Part shown: positions 1 to 10,859 of the stretch, one piece after another
Layout: the number at the start of each line of letters is the position of its first letter
Position numbering within the stretch: the first letter of the stretch is position 1
Source: Trachelipus rathkii
Taxonomy: Eukaryota; Arthropoda; Malacostraca; Isopoda; Trachelipodidae
DNA length: 21,406 nt
Direction: 5' to 3'
NCBI GenBank assembly: GCA_015478945.1
Contig: JABUQX010042195.1
Span: 1 to 21,406, forward strand
Translations under genes and position numbers: made by a program
Notes under the pieces: generated by a model
Told to the model about the DNA's origin: nothing
Seen by the model: only the letters and a program-made list of their open reading frames with translations
Databases searched by the model: none

Positions 1-108
1 ATGAATAATAGTATATATATTATGACGTTAATGAATGTGATATATTTCCCGTATTGCATGACATTTTCTTATTAAGCAGTTCTGGTTTATGCACTCAGAA
101 TTCATTAT

Positions 109-480
109 TTTAATTATTATTATAATTTATTATTATTATTATTATTATTTAATTATTTATTATTATTTATTATTATATTACAAAACATAATATTTTTTAA
201 TTAATCTTTTTTTTTTTTTTTAAATTTATTACAAATTTAATATTATTATTCATTATTATTTAATTTAATTATTATAATTATATTTAATTTATTTTTATTT
301 TAATATTATTTATTATTCATAAATTTTTATTAATCATTTTAAAACCATTTTTAATGATTTTTTAATTATTATAAAAAGTTTTTTTATATATCCAAAAATA
401 TTTCAGTATTTATCTTATTTAAAATTTATTTATTCTAATTTATTAACGAATTTATTGAAGAATTTAATTTATGAATTTAT
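109..480. repeat. T-rich low-complexity block with (TTA)n and a T15 run
   Basis: An almost G/C-free stretch made of TTA/TTAT units (clearest at about 109-180) with a run of 15 T at 207-221, then irregular ATTT-rich sequence. The T-rich bias on this strand is the complement of the A-rich AAT/AAAT blocks at 10.86-11.2 kb and 14.8-15.1 kb. I see no coding signal. It reads as ordinary AT microsatellite decay typical of AT-rich nuclear genomes. Confidence 0.85.
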
Positions 481-1430
481 GCTTATATATAAATATATAT
501 GATAATATGTTTTGATTCTTAGTTAGTTTGATTCATTTATTGACAGAATGAATATGGAGATTACCAAGTAATATTTTATATATGTCGCTGTGTTTGATTA
601 TTTTTATGTTTAAGGTGTCAGGTAATATGGGACCGTTTGGAAGCCTTGATAACTTATTAATAAATCTTGTTAGATTTTTCGATATGGGACCATCTCGGAA
701 ACTACCGCAAATAATATTATGGGAGTACAAACTTGTGAAAGTTGATATGCAGATTATGTGAATTCTGCAGTGTCGATAAATTCCCGACGTGAGATAGTAA
801 GATTTTCAGATTTCTGATCTGTTCACAGAGTTATGTTGGGCGCACTGACACTCAAGTTGCGGGTTTGTTGAACAATTTCAATCACTCGGTGATGGTGTTA
901 GATTTATAGAGCCATTTTATTGGGACAAAGTCGGCCCGTTTTTTGGGACCTCAGGCACTCTCACATTTTATTTATAATTTTAACAAATATTAATACAATG
1001 TTTAATGGCGCGGGCTTTTTCTATTGACTTTTATAGGATTTGTTATGATTAGCATATATGATTCGTTTTGAGACTTATAACTAGAGCTCTAAGTGTATTT
1101 ATTGGTTAATATTTGTTGAATATATATGCTTAACTATGGTTAATATATCGAATAGTATATAATTGAAAATTGGTTATGGATTTATTTGCTCGTCGAATTT
1201 TGATAGGATAATATAATATAATTAGTGAGGAAAATTGAATTATGGCATTGCTGCGGCATCTGGATACCAGACGTACTACAATATTTACATATTCAATTGC
1301 ATAGAATATGTTTAAGGATACTCTTACTCATTTATGAGATTATTAAGCTTTTCATTAATAACTTAGAAAGTTTTTCTGCATAGATTTAGTATTATGTATG
1401 CTGTATGTGCGAGTATTTTTCTGTTAGGTT
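481..1430. other. Non-coding, no gene recognised
   Basis: Mixed AT-rich sequence. A minus-strand frame of 65 codons (533-730) starts at TTG rather than ATG. It has a fairly balanced amino-acid mix but no motif I recognise. Inside it the 10-mer ATATGGGACC occurs twice (625-634 and 682-691), 57 bases apart, so the frame carries a loose repeat of a Gly-Pro-Ile motif. Neither length nor content goes beyond chance. Confidence 0.6.
625..691. repeat. Short direct repeat, ATATGGGACC twice
   Basis: The exact decamer occurs at 625-634 and 682-691 (57-base offset) and each copy is followed by a partly similar tail ending in GGAA. A further TGGGACC lies near 945. It may be a remnant of a 57-base tandem unit. 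It is too short to be sure. Confidence 0.3.
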
Positions 1431-1760
1431 TTGTAAATAAAATAATATATATATCTTATAATAAATGTATTATAAAAACTATAAAAATAAAATAAATTAA
1501 AATAATCTATATATTTGTTAATAAAACTATAAAATGTTTTAAATAATATATGTTATAAAGTTAATTTTGAATGAAATGTACAAACAAGAATGCAAATACG
1601 AAAACGATGAATAACCAATGGAAAATAATACAAAATAAATCACAGGTAAATGCATTAGGATCAAATATTTAATTTCTATTAATTGATGCTTTAATTAATT
1701 GATAATTTAATTTTAGTAATAATTAATATAATTTTCTCATAATGAATGTTGAAAGAGCGT
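1431..1760. other. A-rich AT low-complexity patch
   Basis: ATATAT and ATAAAATAAATTAAAA-like sequence at about 1440-1530, followed by TTAATTAATTGATAATT-like sequence at about 1670-1740. There is no open frame of note and no recognisable element. Confidence 0.6.
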
Positions 1761-3944
1761 ATACGAACCTATTTCTACCGTATCATGTATCTAATGTACA
1801 CTTATAATGTAAAACATATTTAAAATACACAATAATACATCGTGTAAAGTGAAGAAAGCGACGTTAAAATTTGTATTGTAATTTTTCCGATAGATATGAT
1901 TAGATATAACTAAATATCCTCTCTGCAGAAATTCATTTGAGAACATGTGGACAGACATACAAAATTATAGTACTTATAGTTATTTTAACACTCCTTATGA
2001 TACATGGTTAATGATTGCTATGAGACTATTTAAAAATCACGATTATGTGTTCTCTCTGTCTCAGCTTTCCTTAGGTATCTCTTGTTTACTTTCTTTCTGA
2101 ATTGGGTTGAAATAAAGATATCTGAATTACTTCAGGACTTGCTTACGCCATACTCAACATACTGTTCACTTTTCCACTTTGAATTTAGGAGCATTAATTT
2201 TCAGCTCTCAGTGCTGGCTACGGAAAGATTGTGACTCTCTTGCGACACTCCTGCTAACTTCGCGCATATAGAGCTTAAAGTTATTGTATCTCTTAGCGAT
2301 TTTTTCAATCTTAATAACACATGAGTCTCGGATCATATTATTGTTATAGTTCCTCATTCGTCAAAACTCGAATGACGCAACGATCTCAATATTTTAATTA
2401 CTCATCACTCTCGCTAATGTGACTCTCTGCCAGGATGTTGCAAAAATAATAGATCTGCTTAGTTCATGTCTAGCCTGAAAGATCTCTCAGCACACACAGA
2501 TTATCGCATTCAATTGTCCGCTCAGCTCTTTGACATTTTAAATTTTATATTTTTTTTAATCAATGTATGCTGAACAGCAGTGCGAAGTTAGATTTGTCAT
2601 GTTACTGTTCTAAAAAATTTTTAGTAGTAGCCATCTGGAAGGGTTGAAGGATGTTGTTTAAGGTAACGGCCTAATTGTTGTTATGTGTAGTGATGTGTGC
2701 GTTATCGATGCATGCCGTGTGTAGCATGAAATATCTGACTGGGATACAGTGAGAGAGGTTCTAATAGGACAGATGTCTGCTTTCTCGGTCGTTTGATATC
2801 GTCAATAAATTAACTAAAGCCGTGATGTAGCTGAAATACTCATGTGTGGAGATCTAATATGTGAAGGTGCTTTCGTGAGCGATTTTTGAGTACTGGTCGC
2901 TAATATTTTCACATTCGAACCAGTAGCTTTAATATAGAGCTTGTTGAATGTCACATGAAAAACTACATTGAAAAAAAATTGTAAATCTGTGTGTTGAGAA
3001 AGCTCTCTGTATGTTACCTTGCAGCGTAAACTTAACTATTACCATATATCATATGCTTGAAATCTCTAATGATATACTTTCTTCAAAAGATATAACATCT
3101 TTAGCGCGTTTCAAATACTCTCTGCGCGATATACTACAGGATGTGCTGCTAGTATACTTCGATATCTGCTATGGTCGGATTTTATTCTCTCGTTAGACGA
3201 TATCCGAGAGAGGATTATGAGCTGCTCGAGCCTCATAGGCCATTTGAACAAAATTTATACAGAAAAAATGGTTTTAGTGTTATGACCCTTTAAAAAGGAT
3301 CATTGTCATACTTACTACACTAAAGTTTCTAAGGGATCGGGTGTTTTATGGGGATTTCAACAGAAACTTGCTCTGATTAGGAGCTTCGTTCGTCTATGTA
3401 TGAAACACAAGTCAATCACATACTTGTGTATTATACAATATGTAGTCTACTAGTTTTAATATTAGTGTAATTTAAATTATTAAGATTATGCTCTCCCTTT
3501 CATATACCTCTGAATTATCATATAATAGTTATTAGTTTTTGATTTTTAAGATATATCAGTGAATCTTATGTCAGTCTGAACTTCACTTCCCCCATGAAAC
3601 TTTATTGGTTAAGATGCTATTTGAAGGATGTTTATTGCTGCGGCTGTTGTGTGTTTAAGTGTATGTTTATTAGTTTCATATGATATAATTCGTGTGCGTA
3701 GAGTATTGAGTAGTAGATAGTTTAGCTGGTTATATCCTAACAATAAGATACATATATTTATATATCTTACTACTTATCAAATGGTGTGTATAAGTGGGTT
3801 AAGAATTACATAGTGTTCTTATCTTGTAGCGAATATAGTGTGTATTGATTTACTTGCTTCTCTTTTTTACTGCTCCAACTGTTTAGATATAAAAAGTGTT
3901 AACTATTCAATCATTACGTATAACTTCGCTACATAAAAGTAATT
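1761..3944. other. Non-coding, no gene recognised
   Basis: About 2.2 kb of moderately AT-rich sequence, less simple than its flanks. The only ATG-started frame worth naming is 3011-3196 (+, 61 codons). It has a balanced composition but no motif or homolog known to me, and it lies immediately over an acceptor-like TTACCTTGCAG (to 3024). I do not call it a gene. An imperfect 18-base palindrome lies near 3286-3303. Confidence 0.6.
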
Positions 3945-4205
3945 AAATTTTTGAGATAAATAAACAATTTGGTTTAAAAAAGATAAGAATTATAATAAAA
4001 AATATAATATAAGTGTTATTTATTTATAAGAATCACAATAAAAGAAAATCTTTTAAACAAATAGAATAATAAAAAATTAATTAATCAATTGTTTTTGAGA
4101 TAAATAAAAGTTTTATCTATGTGGTAAATTGAAATTAAGAACATATATAAGATACAAATAAAATTTAAGTGAAATTAATATAAGAATAAAACTAAGATAA
4201 GAAAA
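3945..4205. repeat. A-rich block with short direct repeats
   Basis: The 17-mer TTTTTGAGATAAATAAA is repeated exactly at 3948-3964 and 4092-4108. A second motif, ATAAGAATtAtAATAAAA, occurs at 3983-4000 and, with two mismatches, at 4026-4043. These suggest a partly tandem, decayed A-rich repeat rather than random AT sequence. No coding potential is visible. Confidence 0.55.
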
Positions 4206-4255
4206 GAAGCGAAAGCGCCTCGCTCGCGCTGGATCACCCTCGCTCTCTCGAGTTT
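4206..4255. repeat. GC-rich imperfect hairpin
   Basis: An abrupt GC-rich island between two AT-rich blocks. AGCGAAAGCG (4208-4217) and CGCTCGCGCT (4221-4230) form arms that pair at 8 of 10 positions around a 3-base CCT loop. They are followed by a CTCGCTCTCTCGAG segment (to about 4252). It could be a small foldback or the edge of an inserted element. A T-tract does not follow, so it is not a classic bacterial terminator. Confidence 0.5.
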
Positions 4256-4885
4256 CCAAATGCCATATCTTAACATCTCAGAAATTCATTGTACGGCTCG
4301 TCGTTTGCTAAGTCTGCCATCTAGACTTGAACTTACCTTAGTGTGACTTTTGTACAATATGATACGTTGCTATTGTTAGCAGTTTATTTCGAGCGTAAAG
4401 TATGTTAGGCTTTATGTATTTAGATCTAGCTCTATCCTAACTAATGTTCTGGTATGTTGCAGAGTCAAAACTTATGTGTATGTTATGCATATTATTGATG
4501 TAGTGAAAACTTTGTTTACTAGTTTATACCAGTACATATATTCGTTGGAAGTTATGTATAAATAGGTTATAGATGATTATGAAATATTCTCTCCAACATT
4601 TTTGTTAAATGTTACATATGATTTATTGTTAATAAATTATAAATTAACAGTTTCTGATATGCTAGATGATATGTGTTTTATACATAAAATAAATAAGTTT
4701 GAATAGACAAAGAAAATGTATGAGATGTTATATACTTTGTAACTATGTATATAAGATATAGTAACTTTAGTTAATGTTTAACTGTATTTATTTGATAGTA
4801 TTTTTAAGTATTATGTTAGGTTGGTTAGTGTATTAGTATTACATATATTCTTAGTTCCTATATTTAAAAAGTGAGACTTTTAATG

Positions 4886-4901
4886 ATATATATATATATA
4901 T
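4886..4901. repeat. (AT)8 microsatellite
   Basis: Sixteen bases of uninterrupted alternating A/T inside the C-depleted tract. Confidence 0.9.
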
Positions 4902-5205
4902 GTTGTAATAACCGTGTTTGTTTAATGTCGGTAAATGAGTCATAAGTATATGAGAATGATTATTAATGAGTTAGTGTTTATATAGATATAATTTTATTGT
5001 TATATATAAATTAGTACTTATAGTTAATGTATATATACATAACTGATTTGACTCTAATAAGAGATATTGTATTTGAAATAAGGTGTATAATAGATATAGG
5101 GTACGGTCTTTATGCAACGTTAGTTTATACTTTCCAGGTTTAGGTTAAGTTAATTACGAGGTTGACTTAGTTAATGTTGATCATGTATTATTCGTGTTTA
5201 TAGAG

Positions 5206-5226
5206 TATATATATATATATATATAT
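5206..5226. repeat. (TA)n microsatellite, 21 bases
   Basis: Uninterrupted alternating T/A at the right end of the C-depleted tract, close to where the skew changes from G-rich to C-rich. Confidence 0.9.
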
Positions 5227-5269
5227 GTAATATCGATCTGGATGATGGTATGTTTTTAATAACTAAGTT

Positions 5270-6665
5270 ATTGGTCCCACATGCCATTTAACATTAATAA
5301 TACTATACATTATTATAACTATCATAATACCCATCAAGATCTCTTTTATGGATTAGTTCTTGGCTAATTCGTTGTGAGAATACACTTTTGTTATGTTATA
5401 TAGAACATATATTCTACGCCAACAGGCGCATTATCCCTATAAATAGAAACAATCTCTTATTCGTGAGTTTATACCACTGATATATCCCACTACACTACAT
5501 GGATTGCAGTCAGAGCCCGTAATCCTAGGACCGCGACTTGCGACAACCTGTTCACTCCATAGACGTCCGGAAACATTTGCCAAAAGTACATATGCCATAC
5601 AGAGCGCCGTATTTAGCTGAAGGCATACTTTCTGAGAATAGAACTCACATTCTTCCTACATCACGAACAGTTGACACAACTGGGGGCACCTCTCCGCCTT
5701 TTGTTTTTAGGTTTTCGTAAGTGACTTTCTGACACCCGCAGCTACCACTGGGCTTCTTTATATAGTCTACTAGTAATAAAAACCATTATATTTTATATAA
5801 TATAATCTCTATGAATAATAATATTTATATTGGTCTATCGTATATATTATTAATTCAATAAGATATTGTAAATATATTTATTATGTATATAAGACTTTGT
5901 ATTCTCAATTGATCCCCGTCTTAGAATATAATATCACGCTCCTTATTATCTATAACAGAAATCAAGTTTCCCAAACTTCGTCTGTCAACAACAATATTCT
6001 ATTAATCCAAAGGATTTTATAATGTTACCCTCTAATACCTCTGTCACTTCATCTTCACTTATCAGTCTCTTACGTATGTCAACTCTCTCTTAAGCATTTC
6101 TAATAGTCTTTTTTTTATAAATATAAATGAGGGCCTCATATATACCAAACTTATAAATTAATGTTATAAACTCTTATATTTTATCTTAAGGTATATTATA
6201 TAATATACTATACATTAACATAGGTTTAAATTTTATTTATTATATATCCTTGCAAAAAAATTAACAAACATTGCGTAATATATTTTATAATATTAATTTT
6301 GACCCTAGTACATTACTTTTATATAAGCTTTAATATTATTCATAGTGCTTCACTCACAAACTCAATTGTATAATATTAGCTAATTTTATCATAGCTTAAA
6401 CTATGACACACGCTACTTTACGCATACATACACTATTAATCACGCCTGAATGAAATCTTTTCCTTATCGTAGTTTTTCTCCACAGAATACATCTAAGCCA
6501 TATTATCACCCTGATTTAATTGTCAATACAGTTATATTATCAACCACTTATTTTATAATCAAATGATACTCGTGAGATAGTGAAACTTATAGATCTAGAA
6601 TAGCCATCTCATATAAGCATACAACTTAGATCAATGATCAATATTGACTATCTCAATACCTACAA
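5270..6665. other. C/T-biased non-coding tract
   Basis: The skew reverses here relative to the preceding block: for example 5941-6000 has 15 C and 4 G. The + frame at 5538-5720 (60 codons) starts at TTG and shows no known motif. The remainder (5750-6660) is AT-rich with many stops. I see no gene. Confidence 0.6.
5736..5750 (-). mobile_element. Possible hAT-like terminus (weak)
   Basis: Read on the minus strand from 5750 the sequence is CAGTGGTAGCTGCGG, resembling the CAGTGGCGTAGC-type ends of many hAT-superfamily DNA transposons and their non-autonomous relatives. It matches the 13-base candidate end at 18012 at 10 positions. C-rich text just inside (about 5680-5700) also fits such ends. I found neither the opposite end nor an 8-base target duplication, so this is a resemblance only. 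Confidence 0.2.
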
Positions 6666-6669
6666 TTCA

Positions 6670-6770
6670 ATCATTGCCAGGTTGGTGACTTTGAGATGCT
6701 GACGCGCGGGCCCAAGAAGTTTTCAAGATCATTTTTGGAAAGTGCTTTATGGCATGGTTCGGCCTTCACT
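6670..6770. other. Small GC-richer patch
   Basis: A patch of higher G+C (including GACGCGCGGGCCC near 6703-6715 and TGGTTCGGCC near 6756-6765) between AT-rich flanks, where base bias returns from C-rich to T-rich. No RNA gene or frame is recognisable in it. It may be an old insertion. Confidence 0.35.
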
Positions 6771-7006
6771 TTGATATTCTTACCTGATTCATGATTTTAA
6801 GCTCTGGCTTGTTGGAGTGCTCAACATTTGTAGAAATAATGTATATTATCTATTCATAACTCATTGCGAATACATTCATAAAGAATTGAATTGCGCTTAA
6901 TACATCTTTCAATATACGTCTGTAGAGTCGCATAATAAAAATACTAAATATAATATATAAATATAATGATTTTGTTATAGAAAACACTCATGACGTGATT
7001 TAATAT

Positions 7007-7642
7007 ATGTATATTTTATATTTCGGTTATATTGGAGGTAGAAAAACATAAAAGTGTCTTTAAAAATTACAATGATTTAATTTCTTGTCAGAGAGAATGT
7101 TAATAAAGTAGACCTATTTTTTAACAGTGTTTTGGTATAAAATATATATTTGTGTTTTATACAAAATTGATTTAGATATTGACTCTATAAGTATTATAAA
7201 TAAATCAACATACACAACAAACATGATACCACACACATACGTGCCGATACTGATTGTTAAAGGTAAATATAATCTTACCCGCTTAGCTCTTCAAGTATAC
7301 CTGTTACGTTCCTGTTATTTGCACTGCTTAGTCTAACTTGTCACCTTTTGTTAGTAATGAAACTTTTGTTTGGTATTGTTAGCAGTGTGATCAACTCTTA
7401 TTTCAGTGCTCTCGGATATAAGTCTAGTTTGTATATTGCACCATGTCTTAGATACATTATTATCTCAATTATCACTAAACTTTGAGTTATCTCGCCTTGC
7501 TCCATTGTTTGAGCTTGTACTTGATGTGATAAATGAGCTTTGTTCACGTTATCAATTCCAATATATTCAATTCTATATAATCGAGGTGTTGGAATTGTCG
7601 ACAAAGTGTATGCACTTACCACATTTTTCTGATATCCGTTAA
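7007..7642 (+). CDS. Tentative three-exon gene model, unknown product
   Basis: I do not recognise this protein. An ATG at 7007 opens a 31-base exon to 7037, followed by GTAGAA and a 90-base intron ending TTTTTTAACAG at 7127. The second exon (7128-7262) stays open and ends AAAG before GTAAAT. A 144-base intron follows, with TCTAAC (from 7332) and ATCAAC (near 7390) as possible branch points, ending TCTTATTTCAG at 7406. The third exon (7407-7642) ends in TAA. Both junctions are phase 1 and the joined length is 402 bases, giving 133 residues. The product would be rich in Leu, Ile and Tyr, with no signal or domain I know; the third exon looks helical and leucine-rich. This model was found by searching for sites that fit, in T-rich DNA where such sites are common. 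No polyadenylation signal lies close downstream. Chance assembly is the leading alternative. Confidence 0.15.
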
Positions 7643-9180
7643 ATTGACCTTGTTGAAGTGTTAATATACAAAATACACTTGTTGATACTCCATTTCATAA
7701 TATTATTATGTTCTTTACTGAATTAAGTATGTAGAGTACCGTTTTACTAATCTCTGCGCTCAATGATATAAGCGTTACTTATTAACTTGTTTGTTCTCAG
7801 GATATCGGCAAATTTCATGCTTAATGTAACACTAATGCTAATATTTATGAGCAGCCTATTAGTCTAGCTTTAGTCAAGAATCACTTCAGATATCTTCCTT
7901 AATAGACATGTTCTCTCATGCTAAAATTTAGATAGTGAACAAACTTGTCGCAATTATTAAGCTTATAATTCGGCTTTGTTTTCCAGTCTTGCTCCAGTAT
8001 ACTTTGTTTAAAACTTATGCGCTACTCTCGCTAAATTGTATCACCTTAATAGATTGTTTGTTAATAATAATAAAAGTTACTAATAGATTACATGTTAAGT
8101 TTCACAATTATGTTAGAGATAGCGTGTTTGAGCAGTATGGCGATACTACCTCTTTCGTTGAAATATACGTGTTAACCGATTTATTTTTATTATTTGCCTT
8201 ATTGTTAGTTACACTGTTACTGCTCCTCCTAGTTATGTGGGAACTTGTATTTTGACCTTAAGACTCGATTATATTAGGAGTTCTTATGATAACGTTTTAA
8301 TGTTTATGTTATGTTTTCTCGTTTTTACATTCAATACATTCTGAAATTTCGTAGTTCGAGGTGTTCGCTTATAGTGTGTTTGCGTTTAACTTTATATGAT
8401 TACCTTTGACTGACAGTTACTATTTAGATGCCTTTAGTACATATTTACATATTTTATCCTAAAGTTATTGTTCCTCTCTATAGGATTAAATATATATTTT
8501 CACTTTTATTAACTATTTAGATAAAATTTTAGTATGTGCAATAGATATCCAATGTATATGGTTAGAAAGTTTTGTACAGCTAGAGGTTAACTTACTTCTG
8601 AGCTCTCTAATGTAGTTATACTTTACTGTGTTAAGTATGAACTTTTGTTGAAAAGTTAGCAGTTTGTTGCAAGTACAATCAAAGCTTAGCTAGGTTTGTC
8701 GTATATTGTCTTAATAGTAATTAATAATATCTATAGAAATGAATAAAACATGTAGCAATGATAGAAAGTTCTCAGAGTGTTTTTGCTCTTTATTAAGTAA
8801 TAATATAGTAAAATGTGATTATGTATAAGTGTAAAATGAAAGTAACTTAAACTTAACTCATCATATATTTATCTGTTTTATCCTCCATGGGTCCATCACT
8901 CAAGGAACAATATATGGACTTGAATCGATTATATACATTCAAATTTAGATAAATACATAAGAGTATGCATTATTAACTGTCTCTCATATGACAGTAATTC
9001 AGTATACTGTTTTGGAGGGTTTAGGGGGTGAGAGGTGAGCTTTGTAGTTTACAGATTTTGCTGGTTTACTGAGGGATAATGTAAAAACTCTTAAAAAGTC
9101 TTTTTAAGTTATAAATACATATGAATATATCTTCATATTATTCAATCTTAATAATGTCTCTCAGTTTTTTTAGGATTCTT
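7643..9180. other. T-rich non-coding, no gene recognised
   Basis: Contains a 106-codon plus-strand frame (7935-8255) that begins at GTG directly after a stop and has no ATG until near its end. Its hydrophobic make-up follows from T-rich codons. An acceptor-like TTGTTCTCAG ends at 7800. G-runs at 9014-9037 (GGAGGG, AGGGGGTGAGAGG) could at best form a two-layer quadruplex. No other structure is seen. Confidence 0.55.
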
Positions 9181-9470
9181 TTTTATTTTATTTTGAGAAT
9201 ATATTCTGTCATTATAATTTTTTGAGTTTACCTTCTAATCTTTTAAATATTGATAAATTATGTGTATTTTATTTATTTATCTGTGATTTATGTTAGATTA
9301 TATATTTAGATATTAATTTTTTTTTTTATTTATTTGAGTTTATTATTTGTAAATTGCATTATTAAAATTGAATTTTTTGAACTTTTGTTCATATAATAAA
9401 TTTTTGTTCATATATTAGAGTTATTTTTTATTTATTAGTAATTTAGTTATTTACTGTACTGTACCATTAA
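9181..9470. repeat. T-rich low-complexity block
   Basis: Long T-dominated sequence with TTTTATTTTATTTT near 9180 and a run of 11 T at 9317-9327. It is simple sequence without coding potential. Confidence 0.75.
9383..9420. repeat. Two-copy 19-base tandem repeat
   Basis: Two adjacent 19-base units, each beginning TTTTGTTCATATA, agree at 16 of 19 positions. This is a short tandem duplication in the T-rich block, probably from replication slippage. Confidence 0.6.
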
Positions 9471-10480
9471 CGGTATTATAATTAATTCTATATATATAAT
9501 TAAAAAATGAAAGTATACAGTGGCCTTAATGTGTAAATTCACAGTAAATGCAGATTATACAAGTTGTTTTGATTAACTAAATATATATTCTCATAGTACT
9601 ACTTTATGTAGTAATATTTTACATACTGCACTTGTAACAGCTGATCTTAGAAGCAAGTAAAAATGTTGCAAACTTCGCGTTCTATCATGGTTTACTTCTT
9701 CTTGGTTAAATAGAATTATTTGAACGCAGATCGTACTAAAACATTCTTATTTATATCTTTTAACTATCACATTATTTTCCTGAAGGATAATATGACATGG
9801 CTAATATGACAATTTTAATTTTATCGCTGTGCTATGACACCGTAAAGCCTAACATTATTGATACTTAATGATTTGATACAGCAAATTTCCAATATATTAA
9901 TTTCAGGATTTCAAAGACCTTCACTTACAGCCGTTCATGCTAGTTTATATTAAATATATTTAGTTTGTAATTAATGTAACTCACAATGAGTATCTAGGAT
10001 GTAAGAAATTTGTAAATCATTCGATCTTTTGGAGCGGAATATATAAATGTTTGGGATGTCTGAAGGGGCTTTCACTATTGTAACTATAAGAAAGCATGTG
10101 ATTAACATTATTAACGAGTTAGGCTTATGATATCTAAAATTCGAGTCAGGAAATATGATATCGATAAAGGAGAGTAATGAGCGATATGAATGATAATTAG
10201 TTTATTTAATGTTCGACTTTGGTCTTGTAACGAGACTTGTTAGATAGGCTAGTTCAAGACACAAACACACTGGAAAGTTGGCAATGCAAAACTTCCTACA
10301 AACAAACAACCATCCCTTGGGGTTTCTAGCGTAAACACCATCTGAAGTAACAAATTGAAAATTTAAGAAAGTGACAAGAGTGTTTCAAAGAACATTACAA
10401 GGCTTGGGAATGTTAATGTGTTTTCTTGTATGTACTTGATATAAATTTTGTTTACCTGTATTATGATGGAATTTTATTTA
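9471..10480. other. Non-coding, no gene recognised
   Basis: AT-rich, G-and-T-leaning sequence with no open frame of note. A CAGTGGC at 9518 lacks further transposon-end similarity. Around 10261-10320 the strand becomes suddenly C- and A-rich (about 17 C to 8 G by hand count). This is the first sign of the skew switch, although 10381-10480 is briefly G/T-rich again. Confidence 0.55.
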
Positions 10481-10494
10481 AGTTTTAAATTGTC

Positions 10495-10518
10495 GGAGTC
10501 GGAGTCAGAGTCGGAGTC
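10495..10518 (+). repeat. GGAGTC hexamer minisatellite (4 units)
   Basis: Four consecutive hexamers GGAGTC, GGAGTC, AGAGTC, GGAGTC, followed by an A/T-rich spacer with TTTTTACCG. A complementary CCGACTC lies at 10609-10615, so the pair could be the arms of a decayed inverted or interspersed element. From memory, GGAGTC/GACTCC repeats flanking a TTTTTACCG-like spacer recur in several invertebrate genomes; I cannot check this here. It lies within the boundary where + strand base skew reverses. Confidence 0.7.
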
Positions 10519-10859
10519 AGTATTTTTACCGTAAAGAATCAGAAGTCTCAGTCAAAATTTCTCAAACAAAGACCAGGAGTGGAATATGGATATGAAGTCA
10601 GATAATATCCGACTCTTGTCTCAAAAATAATTTCAAAGTTTTTCTTTTCTCATATTAATATTTTAATCAAATTAAATTGAACAGCGAATATTGTAGGCAA
10701 TGGTTCAAAAACTTTTTCACGTGATGTACCTTCATAGTTACCAGACCATATCGCTCTATCTTTTTGACGATACAAAAATATAGAACAGAAATTTATTGAG
10801 ATTAATTAAATATGCAATGACACCTAAATGCATATTAAATACCTCAAATAAACTTTGAA

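Larger units (their letters stand above)
4256..5230. other. C-depleted, G/T-biased non-coding tract
   Basis: The + strand is strikingly poor in C: my hand count over 4741-5100 gives 17 C against 57 G in 360 bases. It contains two TA-dinucleotide runs (below). No open frame is worth reporting. A minus-strand donor-like sequence (AAG then GTAAGT, reading down from about 4338) is present but isolated. Confidence 0.7.

Noticed and set aside
2908..2930. TTCGAAC on + (GGTTCGAATG on -) resembling a tRNA T-arm
   Set aside because: The flanking bases do not pair into a T-stem and no cloverleaf can be built on either side.
7398..7622. 74-codon minus-strand frame
   Set aside because: It lies opposite the plus-strand frame at 7406-7642. 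At most one of the two could be real, and the minus-strand one lacks any supporting signal.
7935..8255. 106-codon plus-strand frame with a hydrophobic product
   Set aside because: It begins at GTG right after a stop and has no ATG until near the end. About one frame of this length is expected by chance in this much AT-rich DNA, and its Leu/Ile/Val content follows from T-rich codons.
4346..8665. ACTTTTGT followed by GTTAGCAGT at about 4346, 7362 and 8641
   Set aside because: The shared words are 8-13 bases with variable spacing. Matches of this length are expected many times by chance in 21 kb of skewed DNA.
9011..9037. G-runs suggestive of a G-quadruplex on the + strand
   Set aside because: Only two tracts reach three or more G (GGG and GGGGG), so a stable three-layer structure is unlikely.
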